Shown here: positions 1 to 8,248 of the stretch, piece after piece
Layout of the letters: every line of letters starts with the position of its first letter
Numbering within the stretch: position 1 is the stretch's first letter
Assembly: GCA_014885115.2 (NCBI GenBank)
Contig: WKLE02000156.1
Coordinates: forward strand, 1-12,187
Direction of reading: 5' to 3'
Length of the DNA: 12,187 nucleotides
Source: Asterionellopsis glacialis
Taxonomy: Eukaryota; Bacillariophyta; Plagiogrammaphyceae; Rhaphoneidales; Asterionellopsidaceae
Translations under genes and position numbers: made by a program
Notes under the pieces: generated by a model
Databases searched by the model: none
What the model was told of the DNA's origin: nothing
What the model saw: only the letters and a program-made list of their open reading frames with translations

Positions 1-1400
1 AAGAAGTACCTCAGGAAATGTTATCTTCCTTTTAATATTTATGCTTGGATATTCTTTTATTGTTCCATCTTTATAGAGCTAGTGTAAACTAGGACATGCT
101 CTTAGGTTACACACATTCGACTACGATAATTGTTTTGACTTGTCAGTTTTCTTTTTGGAATGGAGTTTTCTTTTGGAATATCAATTGACATTAGCAGAAA
201 ATCTCCCATTTTTGTTACCCTCTGTCCGCATTTATACGTCCTAACCGACGATTCCATTGTCCATTGTCTTTCTTTGAACAATCTATACAGCATGTACACG
301 TTGTGGTAATTCTATCAGTAAAATTGCAGCAACAATAAGGTACTCCTGGACTAATGTGTTCAATAAATTTATTCAAAAATTGAAGTTCAACATTATTCCT
401 TACTTTCTCTCGAGAACAGCACATTTCCTTCACATTACTCAGATGCTATGTACAGATCGTCACAAGAAGGAAATAATAATAGACACAGTAGACAATATGA
501 CTACCTGTTTCTGACCTCTAGCGTTTACTCGTCCTGCACAGGACCTCTTTGTAATAGAGGATCCTGACTCAGCCACAAATTGTGCAACGTACGAACATGA
601 AAAGATACTGTAAAAATTTGGTTTCTTCCCAGCAAAAATGATACTCATACTTACAGTACAGACAACAAAATAACTTTTCTGTATAATTGATTGTGGCGTA
701 CACATATTGAACTTTAGTATTTTTGGTACCAATATGTTCAATCAGCATTTTTATATGCTTAAGCAGCATTCCTATTTTATCTGTGAAACACGTCAGATAT
801 CTCACGTGGCAAATTTAGATGACGTTTTTCCTTGTTTTCTTTGCGTACCAGGTATAGAAGTTGTTATATTGATACTAAAAAGAGGAATTTCTCCGCTATA
901 CCAAAAAAAATGGATTTAACACTGACGTGGCCGAATCCGTTTAAGAACCAATAGATTTTATATCTTGGATTACGTCGTAAAACTGAACGTGTATCTCCTA
1001 CTGTAAGAGTTACCTGATAAGTGGTACTGATATCTGTTAACTGATCGTACCAGGTGCACTCATCTCAGAAGGAGAGAAACCACGAGAACAAAAAGAATTC
1101 ATTCCCCAACTTGAAGGTTCTACATAACTCGACTTACTCATCACATCGAAGACCTTACAAACATCGATCGATAAAAATCTTCGACTCCAACCTTTCGCCA
1201 ACTTTGATTTCCCTAGTCTCTCAAAAGTCGCTCGCAGAAAAGGAATTGAAACTGTCGTTATCGAACGCCATCGCTTAAAGCATTAGAATTCAATCACCAC
1301 GCGTGAAACAAGTTCTTGTCGATTCCTCCCTTGATACTGAGATCAGGAAAAAACACAAAAAGACTTTTCGGCGGAATTAAAAAACAGTTCAAGTTTTCTA
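1..1400. other. Region without a confident gene; possible minus-strand gene remnants
   Basis: No open frame here is long or conserved enough to call. On the minus strand between about 805 and 215 there are short Cys-rich open stretches, including CCC, CTCC and CIDC clusters encoded near 300-350. Plausible splice signals join some of them: a GTAGTC donor at 504 with a TAG acceptor at 446 (59 nt, phase 0), and a GTAAGT donor at 654 with a TTTTTACAG acceptor at 608 (47 nt). The two candidate introns do not give one coherent reading frame, and both are short. This could be a decayed gene, the 3' end of a multi-exon gene, or chance. Isolated copies of the dispersed GTACCAGGT motif lie at 845-854 and 1047-1056. 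Confidence 0.25.
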
Positions 1401-1419
1401 AAACGTAAGTATCTTACAT

Positions 1420-1800
1420 ACATACTGTACCAGGTACTGGCGGTGTAAGTACCTGTACTTGGTGTAAGCGCTTAAAAATCGTCATCCATTTTGGCCAATC
1501 AAATTTCCTTTTCTGACTTTACATTGCCCCTTCTTGCCACGGCACCCTCTACAGCGGGAGCCATTCAGCCTAGACCTACCTGTAGAGTCTCTAGTAGAGA
1601 GCTTAGCATCAAAAAGCGCAGTCCTCTTTGTCCGACTTCCTGCTGACGGTAGTTAGGGTCCTCTCTAGTAGGTTCCTGTGTCTGTAGTTACTTTTTGTAC
1701 CATACCTGGGATACCCACCCATCCATAACTCGCACCAGGTAGAGTCTACCTACCTGGTACTTACTATTCCTACTGGTATCCAGAAGGAGACTCTCTAGTA
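1420..1800. repeat. Patch of short palindromic and direct repeats upstream of HSF gene 1
   Basis: The patch contains GTACCAGGTAC at 1427-1437, a CACCAGGTA variant near 1732-1741 and TACCTACCTGGTAC at 1747-1760. It also has related GTACCTGTAC, CTACCTGTAG and ATACCTGGGATACC strings. The nonamer TCTCTAGTA occurs three times in the same orientation, at 1588-1596, 1662-1670 and 1792-1800; the last two copies share the 10-mer CTCTCTAGTA. The patch ends about 70 bp before the HSF start codon, so it may overlap the promoter or 5' UTR. No long terminal inverted repeat or target-site duplication was found, so it is not called a specific transposon. Confidence 0.55.
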
Positions 1801-1814
1801 CTAGAACGGCTGGC

Positions 1815-1826
1815 ATATATTTTTAA
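1815..1826 (+). promoter_or_regulatory. TATA-like AT-rich element
   Basis: ATATATTTTTAA lies about 43 bp upstream of the ATG of HSF gene 1. Position and composition would suit a TATA-like core promoter with a very short 5' UTR. The flanking DNA is AT-rich, so chance is a real possibility, and no transcript start can be seen from sequence. Confidence 0.2.
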
Positions 1827-1868
1827 CCTACACTCTAACGACCCGTTTGCAAGAGGCATTAGTCCGTA

Positions 1869-3305
1869 ATGATTAACCAGACAAACGTTGGGCTGCTTTC
1901 ATCCTCCATCGTGACACCCCTTTCATCTTCAGCATCCTCGTCTATCTCTGAGACTTACACAGGCTCTGTGGACCAGAGCGACTTAATGGAAGGCGCCAAA
2001 CAGCAAGACAAACCTACCGGTATGCAACGAAGCAGCACAATGGCCAGCCCCGCTCAGGGTGAATCTGCCCAGTTTCAATTGAAAAATCCGTCATCAATTG
2101 GAGGTCCATCGACTCCTCATCACCCCATTGCAGAGTTCTTGTATCAGCTCACGAAGATGCTAACAGATGATAACAACGAAATCATTGAATGGTCGCAAGC
2201 TCGTATCAAGGTTCATTTCCCTGATCGGCTCGAGAAAGAAGTTTTGCATAAATACTTTCGTCACTCTAAATTCGCCTCCTTCCAGAGACAGCTCAATTAT
2301 TTTGGCTTTCGCAAGATTGCAGGGAAAGGAAAGATGTCACCATGCTCTTACGTTAATGACGCTGCTACTGAAGATATTAGAAGTTTGCTTTTGATCAAAA
2401 GAAAGACGAACGGATCAGCAGCAAGAAAGGCAATTGGAGCGGCTGCGGCAGCGAACGCAACGCAAGCAGCCAACAGGAATATGAATTTAAACCTGAACAT
2501 GGCTGCTGCAAAGAAGAATGGTCTCCTTACTGCTACGGGCGTTCCTCAGCCACTCGGTGCACTACAAGGTAATCCTTCGGCGGAAGCAGCTCTCACTCAA
2601 GCGCTTCAAGAATCTGCTCTAAGGAATGGACTGAGTCAACAAGCTCTGCAACAAAAAGCACTTGGAGAGTCTTTTTATTTCCCAAGTGAAAATGCACTTG
2701 CTGCACTTGCCGCTGGACAGAACCTTCAAGCATTGGGCTCTGCAGGGTTCAACCTTGCTCAATTCAACGGCCAGTTGAATCCAGCGTCTTTGGCAGCGGT
2801 CATGCCAGAAGGTGCAGCATCCGCTGCTGCGACAAACCTGGCGTCAACTATTTCCCAAGGCAATGCCAATAGTATGCCATGTCCAGCAACTGCGGCTATG
2901 AATGCTGCCTTGTCTGCTAACAACAATACAAACCTGTTTGAATCGAGTACGAACTTAAGTTCGCTTGTGAATGACCGCACAGGATTTGGTGCTGCTGCCG
3001 CCGCAGCGGCTGCAAGACAACAGCCAACTGGCAGAGTGACAAGTCAAGCCAATCTGCTGAATCGTCTCCCTTCATCTGGAAACTTTTTACCGGACAATTT
3101 GAGCAGCGCCTCTTTAAGTAATTTACTTGGAGCAAACCGCGTATCATCTCTTTTAAGTTTGAACAGCTTTTTGAGCAGAGACCCTTCGTTAGTTGATCTT
3201 ATGGGAGCTCCCGCACCTCCTCCATTTTCTCAAATTGTCACAACGGGATTCGAACCAACGCCAATACCGGATGGCGGGCATTCATTGGGAAAGAGTGCAA
3301 GATAA
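1869..3305 (+). CDS. HSF-type DNA-binding transcription factor (HSF gene 1, intronless)
   Basis: This is a 478-residue predicted nuclear transcription factor of the heat shock factor family, expected to bind heat-shock-element-like DNA. The HSF DNA-binding domain spans about residues 87-178. It starts at [13 protein letters not shown], has IIEW before the variable turn, and carries the recognition helix [13 protein letters not shown] (canonical HSF: SFVRQLN-YGF-K). It ends with SPCSYVND and SLLLIKRK. The N-terminal 80 residues are Ser/Thr-rich. After the domain come long Ala/Asn/Gln/Leu-rich low-complexity stretches, including an eight-Ala run followed by RQQ near residue 390, and no evident heptad coiled coil. 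The C-terminus carries [10 protein letters not shown] at 435-444, also found in the convergent paralogue. An in-frame TAG lies three codons upstream of the ATG, which supports this start. The frame is open to TAA with no intron. The family is clear; target genes and heat responsiveness are unknown. Confidence 0.93.
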   Translation: MINQTNVGLLSSSIVTPLSSSASSSISETYTGSVDQSDLMEGAKQQDKPTGMQRSSTMASPAQGESAQFQLKNPSSIGGPSTPHHPIAEFLYQLTKMLTDDNNEIIEWSQARIKVHFPDRLEKEVLHKYFRHSKFASFQRQLNYFGFRKIAGKGKMSPCSYVNDAATEDIRSLLLIKRKTNGSAARKAIGAAAAANATQAANRNMNLNLNMAAAKKNGLLTATGVPQPLGALQGNPSAEAALTQALQESALRNGLSQQALQQKALGESFYFPSENALAALAAGQNLQALGSAGFNLAQFNGQLNPASLAAVMPEGAASAAATNLASTISQGNANSMPCPATAAMNAALSANNNTNLFESSTNLSSLVNDRTGFGAAAAAAAARQQPTGRVTSQANLLNRLPSSGNFLPDNLSSASLSNLLGANRVSSLLSLNSFLSRDPSLVDLMGAPAPPPFSQIVTTGFEPTPIPDGGHSLGKSAR

Positions 3306-3866
3306 TAGATAACAGCTGGGTGCATCACAAATTTTATTGTTTTTTATGAATAGCAAACATTTGTACAAATTATTTTTTCATGATTTTTTATCATCATTCA
3401 AACGAGTTCATGCGAACTAGTGTTTTTCGCTTTATATTTTTTTCATAAAATTTTTCGAGATGGGGAAGAATAAATAGTACAGAGGCTACGAGGACGTGCA
3501 AATAGCAATCAAGATCTCTTGTCTTGTAATACAAGTGTCCAATTTTATTAAGAGAATTCGAAGCACGGTATTAGAATGATAGATTAAAAATATCTTCCAC
3601 AAACGAGGTTTTATGTCGTCCTTCTACTTTATCTTCAAAAACGCAGCTGATAGTCTTGAGCACAACCAATAAATGCACTTACTGAGCTCGAGGTGACGCT
3701 TATGAGAAGTTTTGATTGAAAAGACAAAACAAAAATCTGATAAATGTGTGCACAGAGGAAACGTTTTTTACCGGGTGAAACGCATTTATTGATATTTGAT
3801 GTGATTCAACGTGTACTATTCATTTATATGTATTGTGCAGGGGATGTGATACACCAAATGCAACAT
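3306..3866. other. Convergent intergenic spacer between the two HSF genes
   Basis: This 561 bp AT-rich spacer separates the two stop codons. It should hold both 3' UTRs. Possible polyadenylation hexamers are AATAAA near 3469 and 3669 on the plus strand, and AATAAA read on the minus strand near 3785. No ORF, RNA gene or clear repeat is visible. Confidence 0.5.
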
Positions 3867-5441
3867 TTATGATTGAGCATTGTTATTTTCCCCGCTACTA
3901 ACAGATTGATTGAGATCACCGTTTGGAAAATCGATGAAAGGCATTGTAGATCTGGCGAGTTCGCTGACAGGTGTAGGATCCAACATAGCAAGATCTATCA
4001 AAGATGATTCGCGGCTTAGCATACCTAATGTCACAGGCACACCATTTACTTGTGCTGAAGTAGATTGTATAGAGTTAGCTTCGGATGTTTCACTGTTAAG
4101 GGAGTTTTTGTAATTATTCGTAAGTTCAGATAGACTATTTTGAAGATCAAATTGATTAACGTCTGAAAATGAAACGTTGCTATTTGATGATGTTAAAGCC
4201 GAGCTTACGCTGTTCGTGGTAGTCGAATCACTTACAGCTGATGCATGGGTTTGAGCAGAAAATCCATGTCGAACACCTTTCCCAACTGCTGTTTGCGCAA
4301 GAGTTATGTGAGAGTTAGATTTGGTGTCCAAAATCCCTGGAGTTGATGCTATATTCCGTAGGTAACCATTCAGTTGATGTTTTACTCCCTTCCCAACAGC
4401 AATCTTGGCAGTTGTTACTGGATTTACTGCTCGTCGCTTTGCCACAGAAGTTGATGAAGAACTCCGTTGCAAAATGCCGGCGAGCACAGGATTTACCGCG
4501 GTAGTGGCACTACTATTTTTATCATCTTTGCCTCTATCATCATCAGATAGCCGTTCACGCTTTTTTACCCCTCTTTCCTTTGCTGGTGTTGGGCCTGTCT
4601 TACGCTGATATTAGAAAAAGTTTTGTAATGCACAAATTATGATAATTTGCATCAAGATTGCAGTGTTAGTCTAGACTCGAACGAAACCGTACAGATATAA
4701 AACAAAATAAAGAGTGCTACACACCTTGATGAGAAGCAGACTAGTCAATTCATCTGTTGTGGCATCATTTACATATGAACACGGAGCCATCTTTCCCTTC
4801 CCAGCCAGTTTCCGAAAGCCAAAGTAGTTCAGCTGTCGTTGGAAAGAAGCAAACTTGGAATGTCGGAAGTATTTGTGCAACACGTCACTCGCAAGTTTGT
4901 GAGGATTGTGCACCTCTATCTTCCCATTCGCCCATTCGATTACTTCTTTGTTGTTGTCTGTTAACATTTTCGTAAGCTGATAGAGAAATTCTGGCACGGT
5001 GTTGGTGTTTGCAGGAGGGTTTGTTGTTTCTGATGTATTTTTCATATTTTGTACTGCTGGCATGATAGGTACCTGCGGGGTTTGCACCAAAGACGAGTTT
5101 GAATTGTCCAAGGATGGTAATGGAGCGAGAGGATTTGTTACAGGTAGGGATGTGCATGATGCATCTGTCTCGGAACTCTGAACTGGAACAGCACTTGCCC
5201 CTGTCGAAGTCGTCATGGTTGTATCGGGTGCTTTATTTGGAAGTGTTTCTACAAATGTGGATTTCAATATTTGAAGCGGATCAGCAATTGGAATGTCAAA
5301 TCTTGAACTTAGTTCCATGGTGGTTTCAAGTGAAGACGACGAAGAGACAGCTACAGGAGGGTTTCGCTGGAACGTGCTCCAATCATCATCCTTTAGATTC
5401 CCACCCATATGAGAATTGTTGCTATCACCTGTACTCGCCAT
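3867..5441 (-). CDS. HSF-type DNA-binding transcription factor (HSF gene 2, two exons)
   Basis: This is a predicted 484-residue nuclear HSF-family transcription factor in two exons: 5441-4725 (239 codons) and 4604-3867 (245 codons plus TAA). The chosen ATG has an A at -3 and G at +4; the frame is open a little further upstream but only to a GTG. Residues 1-148 are Ser/Thr/Pro/Asn-rich. The HSF DNA-binding domain runs from about 150 to 241 ([12 protein letters not shown] to SLLLIK|RK) and includes the same [13 protein letters not shown] recognition helix as gene 1. The intron falls exactly at that final Lys, and splicing restores the RK that gene 1 encodes without interruption. Exon 2 begins with a basic/acidic stretch ([16 protein letters not shown], possible nuclear localisation signal), then has AVGKGVKH (308-315) and AVGKGVRH (345-352) repeats. 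[10 protein letters not shown] occurs at 435-444. No convincing trimerisation coiled coil is seen. The exon structure is inferred from sequence but fits the paralogue precisely. Confidence 0.92.
4605..4724 (-). other. Spliceosomal intron of HSF gene 2 (120 nt, phase 0)
   Basis: The donor is AAG|GTGTGT at 4724 and the acceptor is TATCAG|CGT ending at 4605, preceded by a TTTTTCTAATAT tract that could supply both pyrimidines and a branch site. Reading through instead of splicing adds 18 unrelated residues and then a stop. Splicing joins LLLIK to RKTGPTPAK, matching [15 protein letters not shown] of the paralogue. Confidence 0.9.
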
Positions 5442-6119
5442 TGTCCACGTATGTTTCCCCCTCCCCACGATATGTACAAAGATTTATATCCGATTCCGAA
5501 TATGTTGTCCACTATTGCAAAGTCAGCAAGAACGTTTGATGTGCACGAGAAGAATGCAAACGAAATGGTTGAGCTGTTGTTTTCCGATTCTTGTCATGTA
5601 ATTGATTTTCGTGAAAAAAAAGCATGACTCTGCACGCAAAAAAATTTGTGACTGACTTGGCGTGAGGGAGTCAATAAGTCGAATCATTACGTGCGTCACG
5701 TAGGAGGGCTACGGACACCAACCAGATCAGCAAATACATGACTCAGCAGTCGATCACATTTTGACGCACACAAAAATGACGAACGGCTTTTGACACACAG
5801 TTTTCAGGCCGATATCCCTCAACGACAACAGCAGCAATGAGACAAACATGATTACCTTGATGATCCGATCAACGTTGTAATGTTATCGTTTTTTCTTGAT
5901 CACCTTGGAAACATCAATCGTCATGGAGGACGTGATGGTTCTCGTATTTTCGTGTTCCTGTTACGAACGCGTATGCAAAAGGAAATTGGGTGATCCTGAA
6001 CTGAAAAGAACCATACTGATTGTATATTGACTCGTCACGCGTGTCTTTGCTGATGTCAGACTGGCGCATTCTGATTTATGTGGGAAATTATGATTGGCTG
6101 ATAGAAGTGCAAGACTAGA
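5442..6119 (-). promoter_or_regulatory. Upstream region of HSF gene 2 with clustered bZIP-like motifs
   Basis: No gene is supported here. About 180-340 bp upstream of the HSF gene 2 ATG there is a run of TGACT/TGACG-type half sites. They include ACGTGCGTCACGT (5689-5701, a perfect 5-bp inverted repeat with two ACGT cores), TGACTCAGCA (5739-5748, an AP-1/Maf-like sequence) and TGACG near 5762 and 5778. Such cores are typical bZIP targets in eukaryotes; their use here is inference. A plus-strand open frame over 5099-5539 overlaps the coding exon and is treated as a shadow. Confidence 0.3.
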
Positions 6120-6440
6120 ACCTTGACGGCCGGCCGGCCTTGTCCTGACTCACCATTGTCCAGTACAATGAACATGCATTCCTGTACAGTTTGTACGACA
6201 CCTATGTTTCAAGCTTTTACCAGGTACCAGGTCGGTAGCTGGAAAGGCTTCGCTCCTGCAGTACAGGTACTTAGGACTAAGGTCCTTCTACTGTGTATGA
6301 TTTACCTGGGTACTGTACTTGTGGTATCAGGTCAAGTTCGGCCATTTTTCCTGGTAGTGCAGCATAATTTGGATATTTATCGATTAGGACCAGGGACTTG
6401 GTAGCAATGTGCGTTTCATGGAACGATTAATGTACAAGTA
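6120..6440. repeat. Second patch of GTACC-type short repeats, with a GC palindrome
   Basis: The patch starts with the perfect 12-bp palindrome GGCCGGCCGGCC (6128-6139). It continues with overlapping TTACCAGGTACCAGGT (6217-6232), GTACAGGTACTTAGGAC, TTACCTGGGTACTGTAC, GGTATCAGGT and GGACCAGGGACTTGGTA variants. This is the same motif vocabulary as the patches at 1420-1800, 10480-10660 and 11690-11910. A 93-codon open frame crosses it, but it is built from the repeats and is not called as a gene. Confidence 0.5.
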
Positions 6441-8248
6441 CCTATGGTCATTATTTAAGGCAAATATCAAATAACTTTTTAAAGGGCTTGCCGTTCGCTA
6501 TTTACACTACTTTGGATTCTTTTATAATATTGAAAACAAGAAAAGTGATTCAATCTCTCATGCTGTTTTGGACTTACGAAAAGCTTTGATTTTTACAGTG
6601 CTTTATTTTCGCTTAGTATGCATAAAAAAACTTATTGCACTTTATTTGATTATGCATTACGAAAAGATGTGTAAGAGTGACCGCAATAATGGCAATCAAC
6701 ACATTATATATCACCAACTAGTCTAGTGTCTAAATAGAAATTGCTAATACTATTGCTTCTGCTGTGTTCTACATTGTCTTTGTCAACACCATGACTACTT
6801 TTTGAAAACTTCTGGATCAAACTGTTATTGCTTGTCACACTTCACGACTATTTTCTTATTCTTCATAATATGTATATTACATTAATGCATTTGCAACTTA
6901 TGTAATGAAGCTATCAGCCAAGTGTTGCATCAGGAGACTCACTGACTTGAGCATTTACTAGCTTGCTTCAGGCCCTAGTGACTGTAAATTCACTCCCTTG
7001 CCCCCCACTACCCCCAAATTTCCATTTTTCCCCCCTCCACACAAATTTCTAGAATGTTTGATTTTTAACGAATTCTTCATTTTCATCCCAAACCCCTCAG
7101 AAGGCACATCGAATGTTTACCTTCTGGGTTGAAAACAGATTAGGAACAAATTCCCATGTTACATATTACTTTTTTACCCTTACTAAAAAGTTTGACCATT
7201 TCTGGTTGGTAGAAGTGATGGTCAGAAGCATCAGGATAGGACTCCATTTCAGCATCAGATTTTATTTTTTATTGAAAATAGGTATTGCCAATATTTCACA
7301 AGACTCCCAAAACAACTATTCAGTACCAGGTACACTAAGAAGAGACAAATCAAACAAGAAACACACATGATAAATATTCAATCACTTTCATGCTTATAAC
7401 TTGAAATTTGACATTTCATTTCTTAACTAAATATTGGTTTGTTGTTAGACAAGTATATATTCACGAAGAGGATATTACCCCATGTGCGGACCATATGGCC
7501 CCTTATAAGTGAATTTCATGAAGGTACTATATATGATAATTATTGATAACCCTGAATATCTGAGTTTGAAAAAATCAGCCTAAACAGAAAACGTATGGAG
7601 CAAAAAGATATGGAAATCTACATGATTTTGGTATCACCCTTTCTGCAGTCAATCCGACCTTAACATAAATTGAATTTTTGTGAGACTTTTTTTTGTTGGG
7701 CCATGTGTGGATACCTTATAGCTTTTCTCTAGTAATTATGTTACTTTGTGGTGTATTGGCAGTGCCAATGTCATCTGAGATTATTTCTCTTGATTTATTT
7801 ATCATGACTACTGCAATGGTGGCAGTAAAACGATGTGTTGATTTGTGAGAAGGTTGTGAAAAATAAACAAATCAAACCACATGCACTAATTCATGCGGTC
7901 TGTCCGTTCGTCTAGCCATTCCTCATCATCGATCACCGAAAAAATCCTACATCCGGTACAGGTTACCTTACCAGGGGTACGTTCCGCCCCCTTAAAAACA
8001 TAGGGGTTTCAATCCGTTTGTGTTGATTGATGCCTTTCCTCTTCCCACCAATAGAATTTATTTATCTCTCCCTCCCACGAGTATTTCTGTGATACATACT
8101 GAAGTTTTCTCAATTTCTTCCACACGTCTTTATTTCTCCAAAACGAAAATACATCGACTGATGTGATCAGGCAGTTGCTCATTTGCGTTGTTTAACTCTG
8201 AAGTACCAACTCTTAAATCTTAAAAAGGAATAAACAAAGCGGACTAAG
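6441..8248. other. AT-rich intergenic region without a supported gene
   Basis: I see no convincing coding frame, RNA gene or mobile element in these 1.8 kb. Notable items are a C-rich tract at 6995-7035 (runs of 3, 6, 5 and 6 C), a solitary GTACCAGGTAC at 7323-7333, and the inverted repeat ATGCATAA/TTATGCAT at 6618-6625 and 6650-6657. The last few hundred bases should contain the promoter and 5' UTR of the Mpv17-family gene at 8249, with a run of A-rich sequence just before its ATG. Confidence 0.5.

Noticed and set aside
1113..1120. GAAGGTTC, a two-unit heat shock element upstream of HSF gene 1 (autoregulation?)
   Set aside because: Only two GAA/TTC units are present. With six defined bases such a match is expected about three times by chance in this window, and it is about 750 bp from the ATG.
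1054..1278. 74-codon plus-strand open frame
   Set aside because: It begins at GTG, has no domain, and lies in noncoding DNA upstream of HSF gene 1.
5099..5539. 146-codon plus-strand open frame opposite HSF gene 2 exon 1
   Set aside because: It is antisense to a well-supported coding exon and its translation shows no family features; treated as a shadow.
6123..6404. 93-codon plus-strand open frame
   Set aside because: It is composed largely of GTACC-type repeat strings, has no recognisable domain, and matches the repeat patch limits rather than a gene.
7047..7054. TTCTAGAA, a heat-shock-element-like palindrome
   Set aside because: It is a two-unit match more than 1 kb from any start codon and is within chance expectation.
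7113..7370. 85-codon plus-strand open frame starting with ATG
   Set aside because: It lies in AT-rich intergenic DNA, has low-complexity Phe/Ile-rich translation, includes a copy of the dispersed GTACCAGGTAC motif and shows no domain.
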